The notes: generated by a model from the letters alone, not told the origin. DNA of 32,034 nt from Gynuella sp. (GCA_028282465.1 JANQHX010000086.1:1-32034), one strand, 5' to 3'. Positions 1-9,522 are shown, numbered from the stretch's first letter. Numbers and translations are program-made.

Positions 1-122
1 GGCAGTTCGGGGATGGGCCCAGGATTTCCACCTCCACCGGATGAACCTCCGCCACTACTGCCACCACATCCTACAATGATTATGGTTAAGCTAATTTGTA
101 TGATAAACAAAAAATTTTTCAT
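1..122 (-). CDS. Putative lipoprotein after traG, cut by window edge
   Basis: Only the first 40 codons are in the window. The start is the ATG at 122, with AAGG about 10 bases upstream, 15 bases after the traG stop. The N-terminus is Met-Lys followed by a long hydrophobic stretch and ends in the lipobox IIIVGC (Cys19), so export and lipidation are expected. A Gly/Ser-rich linker (GGSSGGGSSGGGG) follows, as is common between a lipid anchor and a folded domain. It is the last visible gene of the transfer operon. In several conjugation systems the genes just after traG encode surface or entry exclusion proteins, and some of those are lipoproteins. That role is inferred from position only. I recognise no domain in the visible part. 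Confidence 0.75.
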   Translation of the reverse strand, partial: MKNFLFIIQISLTIIIVGCGGSSGGGSSGGGGNPGPIPEL

Positions 123-137
123 TCACTTTTACCTTAA

Positions 138-1718
138 CTAACCTTTGCCGAGTTTTGCTTTTGGCGCCATTTTTCCAATAATTTTTGCACCCTTTGAAGG
201 TACACCTGTCATTTTGCCATTCGTAGCACTTGCCATGTTGGCCAGCACTGCCCCGCCTCGGAAACCAGCATAAGATAAAATACCGGTAAAAAACAATGGT
301 AAAAATATGTGGAGAGAGGAAGTCAGAATATTTAATATCATTCGACTAATTGGATTTGCACCCTCTGTACTTATATAGTTTAAGCTGTATTCTCTGGCGT
401 CTGGGTACATGGCAACAATTAAATTATTGTCGAGCCAAAAAGCAGCGAACCACAAAACTGACCAAAATTTAATGGTGAATATTAATGTACATCCTGTTGT
501 TAACGTCGAGATTTTATAACCGTTCGCTAAAATAAATATAGGCAGCAACATATAAAGGCAAAATAGTAAAATAGCCTGTATCATGTACTCGGCTCTTATA
601 ATAAGATTAAGATATTGATCTAACTTAAAGCTTTCGGCTGCTAAACCATTTAAGTTATTTAATTGTTCGAAATAATAACCAGTTTCTCCTCCTAGGCCTT
701 GTTTGTCGGTTTCGTAAGCATAGTCGTATCCTCTTGGCCTGAAGTACTCAGCACCTTTTTCCATAAGTATTCTAACGACACGGTCATCCGTATCTGTTAC
801 TGTGCCGAGCGTTTCATACCAAGCAACAAAATTGCGAAGTCTGCCTGCATAACTGGTAATTTTTTGTCTCAACCCATGAGAACTGTTTAAGTACCATTCA
901 TCACAGTAGGGCTTACCATAGGTGGAAATACCTAGACCATTCTGATCCATTAAATCGTAATCTCTATTGGGATCAAATAGAAACCCTTCCCTGATTTTTG
1001 ATGATCGCCTCGAATCATAGAATCCGTGACCCGGAACTGATCTAAACACTCTTGAGCCTATCCAATCAACATCATCAAACCCATGAGCTGCAAAGAGTGT
1101 GTTGAATGGCGCAATAGTCATCGGCTTTGGATTCATTCTGTCCCAAGAGGCTCGCGCGGGGGCAAAACAGTCTCGTACAAAATCCTGTGTTTCCGCTCGC
1201 AACACCGGGTCTGTTATGGAAGTAGCGTTTAGTTCTTGAAAATAGGCTCTTAAATCGTTTAATGCAGGGACCCCTTGAATAATTGCCCTATTAAGCCCGC
1301 CAGTAAATTTGAGTACGCCATACCAAGCTGCTGGAACTTCAATTGAACTGGGAAACGAACTAAATGATATTGAACCAAAGGTTGACGTTGATGTATTTGC
1401 TGTAACCGTTGGCTGTGAAACACCGGCTATCGCTTTTGGCGTAAAACTTACTTCACTTGCCTGAAGGGGAAAATACGGTACTCCACAAAGAGTTATAATA
1501 AAAAATGCTACAACAAAATCGACTTCGAATGAGCGCATTGAAGATTGCATAAGTTCATCTGATTTTGCCTTACGTTTACCTTCAATAATTGTGTTAGCAA
1601 TCATTAGAATAAACGGTATTAATAATAAACCTGTTTCAGCTAGCACATTCCATATAATGCCATAAAAGAGCCAACCAAATAAGGTAGTGTATAGCTCTAG
1701 GTAACTGTCAACTACCAT
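138..1718 (-). CDS. Conjugal transfer protein, TraG N-terminal-like
   Basis: This 526-residue protein resembles the TraG N-terminal family (PF07916) of GI/ICE transfer systems, which are inner-membrane proteins involved in pilus assembly and mating-pair stabilisation. Hydrophobic segments are visible near residues 10-42 and 68-85, and a cluster lies near 375-500. The long soluble part between them (about 90-370) is probably periplasmic. The C-terminus is short, basic and Lys/Gly-rich. The length matches GI-type TraG proteins, which lack the long exclusion-related C-terminal half of F-plasmid TraG. The ATG at 1718 overlaps the preceding gene by 11 bases, which suggests translational coupling. 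It comes last among the assembly genes, as expected for the MPF_G order. Family call is good; detailed function is inferred from the family. Confidence 0.78.
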   Translation of the reverse strand: MVVDSYLELYTTLFGWLFYGIIWNVLAETGLLLIPFILMIANTIIEGKRKAKSDELMQSSMRSFEVDFVVAFFIITLCGVPYFPLQASEVSFTPKAIAGVSQPTVTANTSTSTFGSISFSSFPSSIEVPAAWYGVLKFTGGLNRAIIQGVPALNDLRAYFQELNATSITDPVLRAETQDFVRDCFAPARASWDRMNPKPMTIAPFNTLFAAHGFDDVDWIGSRVFRSVPGHGFYDSRRSSKIREGFLFDPNRDYDLMDQNGLGISTYGKPYCDEWYLNSSHGLRQKITSYAGRLRNFVAWYETLGTVTDTDDRVVRILMEKGAEYFRPRGYDYAYETDKQGLGGETGYYFEQLNNLNGLAAESFKLDQYLNLIIRAEYMIQAILLFCLYMLLPIFILANGYKISTLTTGCTLIFTIKFWSVLWFAAFWLDNNLIVAMYPDAREYSLNYISTEGANPISRMILNILTSSLHIFLPLFFTGILSYAGFRGGAVLANMASATNGKMTGVPSKGAKIIGKMAPKAKLGKG

Positions 1719-2064
1719 GAAAATACCTCATAAATTGGGAAATAATATTCTGTGCAAACACAACTTCATAAATTATCAAAAAGAGAATTAAATCATTACG
1801 TCTGGACTTTAAATAAAGCACTTTTGTATAACTAACATTTGCCTTTTCTTTGGCAAACTCAAGGGCAGGATACCAAGAAAAATATATGGCCATATATAAT
1901 GTGAATCGAAACAGTGTAAGCCCGATTGATGACCCTGGTTGAGAAAAACTTGATAAAGATTCTAGTTCCGAAGAGCTAGAAACATAAGCTATCACCACCC
2001 AGCCAATGCCAAATAGAATTGCCAGCGTTATGAGAAAAACCAGTACAGGCTTGATGGATCTCAT
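1708..2064 (-). CDS. Small conjugation-cluster membrane protein
   Basis: This 118-residue protein has an N-terminal membrane segment (about residues 7-28), a Ser/Glu-rich loop, and one or two more hydrophobic segments (about 48-68 and 90-108). It starts at ATG 2064, sharing one base with the stop of the PFL_4711-type gene, and overlaps traG by 11 bases, so all three are probably translated together. Small membrane proteins of unknown role commonly occupy this slot between the PFL_4711-type gene and traG in GI-type elements. I do not recognise a named family. A role in mating-pair formation is inferred from position only. Confidence 0.65.
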   Translation of the reverse strand: MRSIKPVLVFLITLAILFGIGWVVIAYVSSSSELESLSSFSQPGSSIGLTLFRFTLYMAIYFSWYPALEFAKEKANVSYTKVLYLKSRRNDLILFLIIYEVVFAQNIISQFMRYFHGS

Positions 2065-3410
2065 TAAGGATCCACCTTGCCGTCTAAGAATGGTTGATCA
2101 TTTACTTTTTCGTTAGTCGGTATCCCAAAAGTATTCACCATATTTGCATGATCATATCTTAATACTTCTTGAGCCGTGTTTGTTGCAATACGAAGCCTTA
2201 TATCTTTCTCGAATAGAATGTCTTCTAGATATTTATCGAGTTCATTTATTCCTTTTTCAATTTCATCAACCGCTAACTTATTTGCAGATATATAGCCTTC
2301 TCTTTTGCCTGTTAGAAGTATTCTTCGAGCCATTACGGCCTCTTCTGCTATTTGAGCAATGGCAATGTCTTCAGCTAAACGGTTTCCAGCCCAGCCTACC
2401 ATTTCCGGTCCAGCATTACCCATCGCACGTATCAATTGATAGGTTGTAGCAATGCCTGGAGCGGAAATTTCACTTAATACGGAAGGTGTCGGATCTACCA
2501 CGCCAGTATAGATATCATTGAACGTGGCTATGATTTCTCTACGACGTTCATCAACTTTGGGTATTAAGCCTTTCCCCGGTACACCTGCCTTATTTCCTGT
2601 ACTATGAGTGGTAATGATTGAGTCACCTAATACTTCAACGATCCAATCTATTGCATCATCCGGGTCATCCCAAATTCTTGAGATGCTGTTGTCTGAAGCA
2701 GTTATAGGGGCGGTGCTTGTGATACTAGCCGGGTCTCCTCTTCCAACTAGCATGTTAAATCCAACTAAACCTGTATCTTGAAAAATATTTATTTCCGGTT
2801 GGCCTGCACCACCCGACTGAATACCATTGATCCAACGAAGCCCTAAGTCACCATTGGTGCTAGCAACATTTTCAGCACTTACAATAGCATTGCCCCCTGT
2901 ACCAATTTCAGCTTTCCAGCGTTCGCCTACTGAAATCTTGGCCCACTGTTCATAAGGATCAATACCGTTAGCTAATTCGGCACCAATTTGCTCGCAGGAT
3001 TTAACAGACAGTTGGAATTCTTCTTGAATTTTAAATATAGAGTTTTGCAATAAGGCATAAAAACCTGGATTAGCCTTCTGTAACATATAACCAGGTAATG
3101 CTGTTACTGCTGCACCTGCAGCTGCTTGAATTTGATTTAAGGTGTCATCAATTCCAGATTGAATATCATTTAAGGTGTCTGCGATGGATATCTGAGGATC
3201 GAAATTGCCACAATTCATTCCAGGCGTGGACAGGCTTAGAGAAAAATTAATAGGAATAGTTACGCTAGTCATTGCCGCTGGTAAAGGGACTGTGTGAGCA
3301 CCACCTATCTTGTAATAAATTAATGAATCCCCATTTTGTGGAGATTCATAAAAAGGTGCCGCCGCCATTATTGTAGGACTAATGAATAAAATTATTAATA
3401 ATCGAATCAT
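2064..3410 (-). CDS. ICE conjugation protein, PFL_4711 family
   Basis: The protein resembles the 'integrating conjugative element protein, PFL_4711 family' (TIGR03755), an exported protein found in GI-type mating-pair formation clusters. The ATG at 3410 is preferred over 3443. It has a GAG Shine-Dalgarno element 8 bases upstream, gives a clean signal peptide (MIRLLIILFISPTIMAAAPF), and avoids a 22-base overlap with the gene before. The mature part of the 448 residues contains an early Cys (MNCGNFDP), an amphipathic helical region (about residues 85-115) and a long alpha-helical C-terminus (about 320-430). It is followed with a one-base overlap by a small membrane gene. Placement between PFL_4710 and TraG matches the conserved order. 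Biochemical function is unknown for the family; periplasmic or outer-membrane location is inferred. Confidence 0.8.
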   Translation of the reverse strand: MIRLLIILFISPTIMAAAPFYESPQNGDSLIYYKIGGAHTVPLPAAMTSVTIPINFSLSLSTPGMNCGNFDPQISIADTLNDIQSGIDDTLNQIQAAAGAAVTALPGYMLQKANPGFYALLQNSIFKIQEEFQLSVKSCEQIGAELANGIDPYEQWAKISVGERWKAEIGTGGNAIVSAENVASTNGDLGLRWINGIQSGGAGQPEINIFQDTGLVGFNMLVGRGDPASITSTAPITASDNSISRIWDDPDDAIDWIVEVLGDSIITTHSTGNKAGVPGKGLIPKVDERRREIIATFNDIYTGVVDPTPSVLSEISAPGIATTYQLIRAMGNAGPEMVGWAGNRLAEDIAIAQIAEEAVMARRILLTGKREGYISANKLAVDEIEKGINELDKYLEDILFEKDIRLRIATNTAQEVLRYDHANMVNTFGIPTNEKVNDQPFLDGKVDP

Positions 3411-3421
3411 TTGAAATCTCG

Positions 3422-4582
3422 CTAAATAGGTAATGGCAAACATATTTCATCAATTTCAACCGCTGCAATAATTACACCTCTGTATTGGCAGCATTCTTGT
3501 TCCATCCAAAGGGAATAAGCCGAGGTTTGAAGCACTGTTGATTTGTCTTGCGTAGAATAGTTTTGATGATAAAGAACATCGGATTCACCAAAGCTATCGC
3601 AACTGCTGGAGTTATGTGGCGCAATGTGTTGCCAAACATATCGATCACTTCCAGGTTCATATTCTGAGTCGCCCCAATATCTAATTTGATAACTTCCTTC
3701 AGAACTCGGTGGATCGCCTATATAGTTATAAAAATGTGGTTGCCCTCTTCTGGATACAATATGTGCAGCTCGACCGGCGACAACCGCATTTGCTTTTTGG
3801 TCTTCCGCGTGTTGAATCCAACCAACTCTTGGGTAGGTGTGTCCCCATGTTGTTGGCATACTCACTGGCCAAATTGAACCGTCTCGACCTTCATCAACCA
3901 TGTAAGGTATTCCGATAAAGTCTGGTGGCAATATATTGAGCGCGAGTACTTGTTCCCAGAAATTTAAGCGCCATTCCGGATCAAACTCTGATAAGAAATA
4001 CGGCACCAAAGGTATCGCACGAGTTGGGCAAAGTGAACCGCCAAAATCTTCGCCACCTGCTGCTCTTATTGCGGCTTCAATTGCTGCCTTTTCAAGTTCG
4101 TATAAAGCTAATTTTGGATTCCCAAAAATTTCCACTTCTTTAAACCTAACGGGCGTAGTTGCTGCAGAGGCTTTTGATGCGGATGGTGTTTCTCCACCTC
4201 CTGTTTCCATCGAGTCTCCCCATAAGGAAAATGTGTTATTGGAAGCCGATGCTTTTAGATGGTCAAAAAATGGCGCACTGTAATCATCCCATGTCGACTC
4301 AGCCGTTTGCTGATATACATTGACAGCTAACTCCGGTATCCGATGTCTAATTCTAAGTGATGCACCAAATCTCCATTCGCAAACGAAGCCTGCACAACGT
4401 ATATAGGTATAAACACAAGTACCAGTAATACAAACACCTGCACATGATTGATCGCCAATGGTAAATGCAAAGTCATCCGTTGCCACTGACCCATTATCTA
4501 TTCCTGAGGGTGGTAAACCATTCGAAAAAACATTCATACTCAGAAATGCAACTAATAACAAGTAAACTATTTTTCTAACCAT
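3422..4582 (-). CDS. ICE conjugation protein, PFL_4710 family (TraU-like)
   Basis: This 386-residue exported protein fits the PFL_4710 family (TIGR03756), which is related in position and Cys content to TraU of F-type systems. It begins with a signal peptide (MVRKIVYLLLVAFLSMNVFS). Near residues 45-70 is a Cys-rich segment (SCAGVCITGTC, then RCAGFVCEW), and CCQYRG lies near the C-terminus, so several periplasmic disulphides are expected. The ATG at 4582 has a strong AAGGAGG Shine-Dalgarno 8 bases upstream, placed inside the end of the preceding gene (16-base overlap). Its product probably acts in the periplasm or outer membrane during pilus assembly. The family's exact role is not established. 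Confidence 0.82.
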   Translation of the reverse strand: MVRKIVYLLLVAFLSMNVFSNGLPPSGIDNGSVATDDFAFTIGDQSCAGVCITGTCVYTYIRCAGFVCEWRFGASLRIRHRIPELAVNVYQQTAESTWDDYSAPFFDHLKASASNNTFSLWGDSMETGGGETPSASKASAATTPVRFKEVEIFGNPKLALYELEKAAIEAAIRAAGGEDFGGSLCPTRAIPLVPYFLSEFDPEWRLNFWEQVLALNILPPDFIGIPYMVDEGRDGSIWPVSMPTTWGHTYPRVGWIQHAEDQKANAVVAGRAAHIVSRRGQPHFYNYIGDPPSSEGSYQIRYWGDSEYEPGSDRYVWQHIAPHNSSSCDSFGESDVLYHQNYSTQDKSTVLQTSAYSLWMEQECCQYRGVIIAAVEIDEICLPLPI

Positions 4583-4992
4583 GCTTCATACCTCCTTAAT
4601 ACTTCGCTCATTGATGTAACGCCATAAATGACACAGCAATCTTCAATGATCACAGCTGGGTACCTATCGATTGTTCGAGTCATAATATAAGTTAAAGGAA
4701 CCAACGCATTGGCCGAAGCAGACTTTATTGATGCTTCTTCTTTGGAAACCCGTTCGTTAAAATAATTAAACGCATCTTCTTCGGATTCAAATGAAAGATC
4801 CAAATCCCCAAACAGTGCTTTATTAACCTCATCAGATACGTTTATATTATAAATAGTAACTGAATGGCCTTTTCTCTCTATAACCTCTATATTTGTGAAT
4901 GGCTGAATGTTTGACGTAAATCCTTTTAGTTCTATTGCAGAAGAGCAGGTTGACAATAGACTTAAAAAAAACAATAAATACCTAAACTTCAT
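4567..4992 (-). CDS. ICE conjugation protein, PFL_4709 family
   Basis: This 141-residue exported protein matches the PFL_4709 family (TIGR03757). A signal peptide is followed by the family's early pattern with IEVIERKGHSVTIYN. The C-terminal pattern PAVIIEDCCVIYGVTSMSE corresponds to the PAVVV...YGVTD motif of the family, in a thioredoxin-like or TrbC/TraW-like arrangement. The adjacent Cys pair (DCC) is notable. The ATG at 4992 overlaps the TraC stop by four bases (ATGA) and has AGGAGG 5 bases upstream, so translation should be efficient. With PFL_4710 and PFL_4711 it forms a conserved three-gene block. A periplasmic role in pilus assembly is inferred. Confidence 0.78.
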   Translation of the reverse strand: MKFRYLLFFLSLLSTCSSAIELKGFTSNIQPFTNIEVIERKGHSVTIYNINVSDEVNKALFGDLDLSFESEEDAFNYFNERVSKEEASIKSASANALVPLTYIMTRTIDRYPAVIIEDCCVIYGVTSMSEVLRRYEAWLEK

Positions 4993-7748
4993 CGACTCCT
5001 CCTAATTTCTTCCGCAATACTTTCTGCCGCTTCAACTTCATCACAATTCAGTTCAGTCATAATCTTTTGACGATTGGCTTTTTCATCCTTATCCGTTTGT
5101 GCAAGAGCAAGTGATATAGGAACGGGTACATTTCTAAAGAGCTGTGCCTTTAATGCTGGAGAAATTACAACGCCTTCTGTGTATTTGCCTGGTTCTTTTC
5201 GAGCAGCGATCAGCATTTTAGTTTGGTCTTCAGTTAAATCTTTAAATCTTGCGATATTCTGAATCTCTTCTTTTGGGCAGACCATCAGTATCCAGAATTC
5301 AATCATATTGAGCATTTTCGCCGCATCATCAGGAAAGTCGCTTAAATTCTGTGTCGCAAGCCATAACCACGCCCCTAACTTCCGCCACATTTTTGCAATT
5401 TTTACTAGATACTTTGCCAACAAGGGGTTAGTTGTAATTAAATGAGCCTCATCAGTTACCACGATAGTGGGTCTCTCTAAATACTGGTCTCGTTCTACAA
5501 TTGCATTAATCCGCGACATTAGGGACATATACGCAACTGTCATTTGATCCTCATAGCCTTCCTGAGAAAGAATGCCCATATCGAGCGTTGTTATGTCTGC
5601 CTCTTCCCAACTACTGCCTTCTCTATTAAAAAATTGACCCGCAATGCCAGTTGTAAATAGGCCAATTGACTTAGACATATCACTAATGCGTTGTTTATCC
5701 AGATCACTTAGCCCTTCCTCTTTTGAAAGAGCTGACATAGCGTTCGCGATGTCTTCAGTTTTAACAATCCTTTCTTTTCCAGTTCTTTTGTTCTCTTCGC
5801 GTACGTTACTCGCAGCGTCCATTATGGCTTTGCGAATGACGAATCGGTCAGAGCGTTTCATTTTAGATTCTTCTTTTTTATCGCCTCCAGTAATCATTAC
5901 TCGAACGGTCAATTCTAACTCACCTAAAATGTCTCGTTCTTCATCATCTTCATCTGAATCATTGTCAGTGGATAAATCTTGTTCGTAGTCTTCACCCATT
6001 GAATCAGCGATGTGATTTAATTCCTGCTGCTTGGCTTCCTCTTGGTCGAGCATTTTTATTGCATCAACAAAAGGCGGGAGGGTGACATCCTTATGTTTTG
6101 TGTGCATCATTTTGTGGTTAACAGTTAACCCATATCTCTCTGCATGTTTGCCAACTAGGTCAAATGAATTACCTTTTTCGATAATGAAGATTCTTACTCG
6201 ATATACTGCTATTAACATCATTAAGAACGCTACTAGCCAAGCGGATTTACCACTGCCTGGTGGGCCCAGCACTAGACCAAAAGCATTTTTTTCACGATCT
6301 TTTTTATTAAGTGGGTCAAACCAGAAAGGCTCCGCTCCTCTATTGAAATAGGTTAACCCTGGATTTCCGGTACCTCTAGCTCTGCCATAAAAGGGAAGCA
6401 GCCGAGCTAAATGTCTTGCAAAAAAGAATCTATGAATTCTCGCGTGCTTATCTCGCGCGGGTTCATAATTCATGGGTAGCTGACGGATATAAGTGTTATA
6501 GGGTAAGAGTGCGTTCTTTTCGTTAATGGCATGAAGCCCAGACGTTAGAAGTAGTGAGTTAACTTTTTGCTGGGTTTTTCTTAATGATTTCTCATTATCT
6601 GCACTAATAAATATTGTACAAACTGTTGGAAATAATTTGTTGCCTTGGCTCATTTGATACAAGGTTTCGCTGGCATCATTTGCTGTTATATCTGCATCTG
6701 CACTTTCGCCTTTAGACGCGTTTTTAATGTTGGTTACATGTAGCTCAACTTCATCTTGAGGCTTAATGACAACAGTAAATGAAAATATGGTGCCAACGGG
6801 AAACTTATCAAACGGAGCATATAATCGTTCGCCGATTGACCGTTCAGCAGTTAGGTGACCTATTTTAGGTTTGGTCCTTAGACGGTCGACAGTGATGGCT
6901 AAATGAGGTCGATCGTCAAAATACATATAACCATTTTTTACTTCAGGCTGAGTAAATAAAAGTAAATTGGAAAAGTCATTACCCTTAATGGCTTCCTCCT
7001 CTACAGGAAATTTGATCAACTCCGTTAATTCTTCCGATTCTTGGTTTTTTAAATAAGAATCAGGGTTAAACCAATTGACTAGCCACTTATATACATCTTT
7101 ACCTGCCATTTGTGTAACTATAATACCGGCTTCTTCACACTCGTTGATAACTTGCCTAAATACTGCTTGTATTTCTTCAACTGCATCATAATCAGGATTA
7201 CTACTTGAAGAGCCGCCTCTACGATATAAACAGCATCTTGTACGTCGAACTTTTCCAGACCACTCTGACCCACTCACTTGTTCATCAAAAAAGTAACCAT
7301 CTTTTCTAACCACATCTTTGTAGTGTTGTCGAAATAAACGAAGATATTCTTGCGTATAAGCAGTCTCTCGTATTTCAGGCTTTATATAGGCTTCTAACTG
7401 GTCTGAATACTCTGTTAGTGAGTAATCGTCTTGAACATACACTTGAAGTACCCAAGGATCATCCTCTTCAGGTATTGAGTGGCATAGAATATTTGTAATC
7501 GCATCTTCTTTTTCCTTCATATATTTTTCTGATTTTGCTTCAGAAGGTATGGCAATTGCCTCAAAAAAGATTCCTAAGGATTCTCCATCCTCTAAAATAA
7601 ATAAGCCTGTATCATAGCAGTACTCCTTGTATGGCAAGTATCCTGTAAATGATTTAGGGCGATCATAAAGTTCTTCTATGTCTTCTGTATTTATATCATC
7701 AACATCAGTTTCACTGATGTTTGTAAACTTGTTAATGAAAGACAACAT
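4989..7748 (-). CDS. traC: Conjugative transfer ATPase TraC/VirB4, PFL_4706 family
   Basis: This is the 919-residue T4SS assembly ATPase that energises pilus biogenesis at the inner membrane. The N-terminal half is the VirB4/CagE-like domain. The C-terminal half is a RecA-like motor. The Walker A motif GPPGSGKSA has its Lys at residue 501. The Walker B motif TIVVTDEAH has Asp-Glu at 766-767. Between them (about residues 578-608) lies a strongly acidic, low-complexity segment (STDNDSDEDDEERD). The length fits the PFL_4706 family (TIGR03744). The ATG at 7748 lies three bases after the lipoprotein stop. TraC sits between the envelope core genes and the PFL_4709-4711 block, the standard MPF_G order. 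The motifs are intact, so it should be active. Confidence 0.95.
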   Translation of the reverse strand: MLSFINKFTNISETDVDDINTEDIEELYDRPKSFTGYLPYKEYCYDTGLFILEDGESLGIFFEAIAIPSEAKSEKYMKEKEDAITNILCHSIPEEDDPWVLQVYVQDDYSLTEYSDQLEAYIKPEIRETAYTQEYLRLFRQHYKDVVRKDGYFFDEQVSGSEWSGKVRRTRCCLYRRGGSSSSNPDYDAVEEIQAVFRQVINECEEAGIIVTQMAGKDVYKWLVNWFNPDSYLKNQESEELTELIKFPVEEEAIKGNDFSNLLLFTQPEVKNGYMYFDDRPHLAITVDRLRTKPKIGHLTAERSIGERLYAPFDKFPVGTIFSFTVVIKPQDEVELHVTNIKNASKGESADADITANDASETLYQMSQGNKLFPTVCTIFISADNEKSLRKTQQKVNSLLLTSGLHAINEKNALLPYNTYIRQLPMNYEPARDKHARIHRFFFARHLARLLPFYGRARGTGNPGLTYFNRGAEPFWFDPLNKKDREKNAFGLVLGPPGSGKSAWLVAFLMMLIAVYRVRIFIIEKGNSFDLVGKHAERYGLTVNHKMMHTKHKDVTLPPFVDAIKMLDQEEAKQQELNHIADSMGEDYEQDLSTDNDSDEDDEERDILGELELTVRVMITGGDKKEESKMKRSDRFVIRKAIMDAASNVREENKRTGKERIVKTEDIANAMSALSKEEGLSDLDKQRISDMSKSIGLFTTGIAGQFFNREGSSWEEADITTLDMGILSQEGYEDQMTVAYMSLMSRINAIVERDQYLERPTIVVTDEAHLITTNPLLAKYLVKIAKMWRKLGAWLWLATQNLSDFPDDAAKMLNMIEFWILMVCPKEEIQNIARFKDLTEDQTKMLIAARKEPGKYTEGVVISPALKAQLFRNVPVPISLALAQTDKDEKANRQKIMTELNCDEVEAAESIAEEIRRSR

Positions 7749-7751
7749 AGC

Positions 7752-8162
7752 TTAATCCAAGTAAGGTATATATTGATGATCAGATTCAAACATTCTTATT
7801 TTGGTAATGTATCCCGGTACAGCTAGTCCGTCTGAGGTGACATGTGGGTAGATATATACATATAGATATGGGTTATCGAAGGACTGAAACAGATCTTCAA
7901 ATTCATTATCAGAATTTCTAAAATAGTTTTTTGTTTCATCTGTGTCATTAACAGTGCTTCGACTCGCTGGATAAATCTTGGTTACGATAGTGTTGCTATT
8001 TTTATCGACATCTTCGATCTGCTCTTCTTCAATAAGTATCTGGTCACCACTCATGGCTTCGTAATACACATCTTTCATTGGCCTACCACCTTCAAGTATC
8101 TTCTTCGACGAACAGCCTGATATCATTATTGAGACGCTAATCAAGGTCAGCAGTAATTTCAT
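7752..8162 (-). CDS. Conjugation lipoprotein, TIGR03751 family (VirB7-like position)
   Basis: A 136-residue lipoprotein. The ATG at 8162 is chosen over 8195 because it has GGAG 8 bases upstream and gives a typical lipoprotein signal (MKLLLTLISVSIMISGC) with the lipobox ISGC. The longer start would place an odd charged stretch before it. The mature part is acidic and contains the family's YEAMSGDQILIEEE-like region, with an aromatic PYLYVYIYPHVT segment near the end. It overlaps the VirB10-like gene by 26 bases. By position it is the counterpart of VirB7, the lipoprotein that anchors the outer-membrane core complex. That equivalence is inferred. Confidence 0.82.
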   Translation of the reverse strand: MKLLLTLISVSIMISGCSSKKILEGGRPMKDVYYEAMSGDQILIEEEQIEDVDKNSNTIVTKIYPASRSTVNDTDETKNYFRNSDNEFEDLFQSFDNPYLYVYIYPHVTSDGLAVPGYITKIRMFESDHQYIPYLD

Positions 8163-9522
8163 TGAAATTCTCCGTGTGTCTAATTCTGTTTCCATCTTCC
8201 GAATAGAAAATTAGTAATTGTCTGTTAAGACGAATTATTCCTTTTTGCCCTGCACCCGTTACGATGGCGTCGAATGAATTCTGTTGGCGTTCAGTCAACC
8301 ACTTCTTGATTTCAGCAACTGAATTAGTCGTGATGCTTCCCAGCGCATATGCACCTGCATTGTCAATGCTGGAAACAATGCCTTGGTCGGTAGCGAGTTG
8401 CTGTATTTCAGCATTAGCATAAGCATCGGCACCTGCTTGAAGAGCGGTTAGCCCCACCTGTTGAGATAAGTAGGCTGGAGCATTAGACACCCACTTTCCC
8501 GATACACATGGAAAACCGATTTCGTCGACTACATCGCCAAATACTCTACGATCATCCGGGTCACCACCCTCCTCCCATACCGTGCCGTCTTCAAATATAA
8601 ATGTTGCGGAATCAAGTTCGACTTTGTTGCATTTGAGATTCCAGTCTCCCACAACATTTCCGCTCACCATCATCCCGTGCAGTTCCGGAATATCAAAACC
8701 ATTTGCGGCCAGGTTTTCTTTATTGATGACATAGGTAGCTCGATAAGGCTCCCTCACAGCGCCATTAATTGGAATTCGACCCACCAAAGCCGATAGCGCT
8801 GTCACTTCGAAAAGGTTGGTATTAGAAGGGATCGTAAAATACGGGATTTCTTTAATTTCTTCTTCACTTGTATTGTCTGCAATAACACCATTACTGAAGG
8901 TAAAATCACTAGGCTGCTTAAACAGGCCTCCACGAGAATTTTTCTCTTCTTCAGAAGGTGGAACATAACCAACTGGGAAGATCTTTTTTGAAGATCTAAA
9001 AGCTGAATTTGTCGCGACTAAATTATCACCTGCATTAAAACCTAACGGCAATCTCTCATCACCGTTACTCGCTACTACCCAAGGATTGTCAATAATACTC
9101 TTTGATTCTTCCTGCCTAGCTCTCTTAAGTGCCTCAATTTCAGCCTTTAGGGCGTCATATTGTGAGGTTGTCACAATGTTCTCTGACTTGAGTTCAGTAT
9201 TTTCTCTTACAAAGGCATTTAATGTTTCTTGTTGAGACTCAATTAGTTGAGTTAGTTTATTGATATCGACCTTGGCATCTTGATAGTCAGATGTTGCTTT
9301 ACTAGCAGCATTAATTGCAGCCTCTGTTTGAGCTTGAAGTACAGCAATGGTATCGGAAGGTGTATCTTCTGGCTCAGGGTCACTGGTTCCAAGCGCAGGA
9401 AGTGTAGTCATAAGCTCATGTTTAGGTGTTTCCTTACCACCGGATATTGCCATTAAACCGAAAAAGGCAACCACCACAATTCCCGCGATGATTTTAATCG
9501 CTGGGTTAGTTTTTGCTTTCAT
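8137..9522 (-). CDS. Conjugation core protein, PFL_4705 family (TraB/VirB10-like)
   Basis: This 461-residue protein fits TIGR03752 (PFL_4705), the TraB/VirB10-like component that spans from inner to outer membrane. A single transmembrane helix lies at about residues 9-27. A Pro/Thr-rich stretch and a coiled coil of about 70 residues (55-125) follow. The C-terminal half carries the beta-rich TrbI/VirB10-like region, beginning near SALVGRIPINGAV, with Cys pairs around CNKVELDS and GFPCVSG. The ATG at 9522 overlaps the previous gene by four bases and has GGAGG 7 bases upstream. It is flanked by the PFL_4704-type protein and the VirB7-like lipoprotein, as expected for a core complex encoded together. 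Confidence 0.87.
   Translation of the reverse strand: MKAKTNPAIKIIAGIVVVAFFGLMAISGGKETPKHELMTTLPALGTSDPEPEDTPSDTIAVLQAQTEAAINAASKATSDYQDAKVDINKLTQLIESQQETLNAFVRENTELKSENIVTTSQYDALKAEIEALKRARQEESKSIIDNPWVVASNGDERLPLGFNAGDNLVATNSAFRSSKKIFPVGYVPPSEEEKNSRGGLFKQPSDFTFSNGVIADNTSEEEIKEIPYFTIPSNTNLFEVTALSALVGRIPINGAVREPYRATYVINKENLAANGFDIPELHGMMVSGNVVGDWNLKCNKVELDSATFIFEDGTVWEEGGDPDDRRVFGDVVDEIGFPCVSGKWVSNAPAYLSQQVGLTALQAGADAYANAEIQQLATDQGIVSSIDNAGAYALGSITTNSVAEIKKWLTERQQNSFDAIVTGAGQKGIIRLNRQLLIFYSEDGNRIRHTENFNEITADLD

Noticed and set aside
2144-2449. Plus-strand frame of 101 codons rich in Leu, inside the PFL_4711-type gene
   Set aside because: Leu-rich antisense shadow of helical coding sequence; no start signal.
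3936-4283. Plus-strand frame of 115 codons inside the PFL_4710-type gene
   Set aside because: Shadow frame; the minus-strand gene has a signal peptide, Shine-Dalgarno and family motifs.
5644-5988. Plus-strand frame of 114 codons inside traC
   Set aside because: Antisense shadow of a strongly supported gene; its product has no family features.
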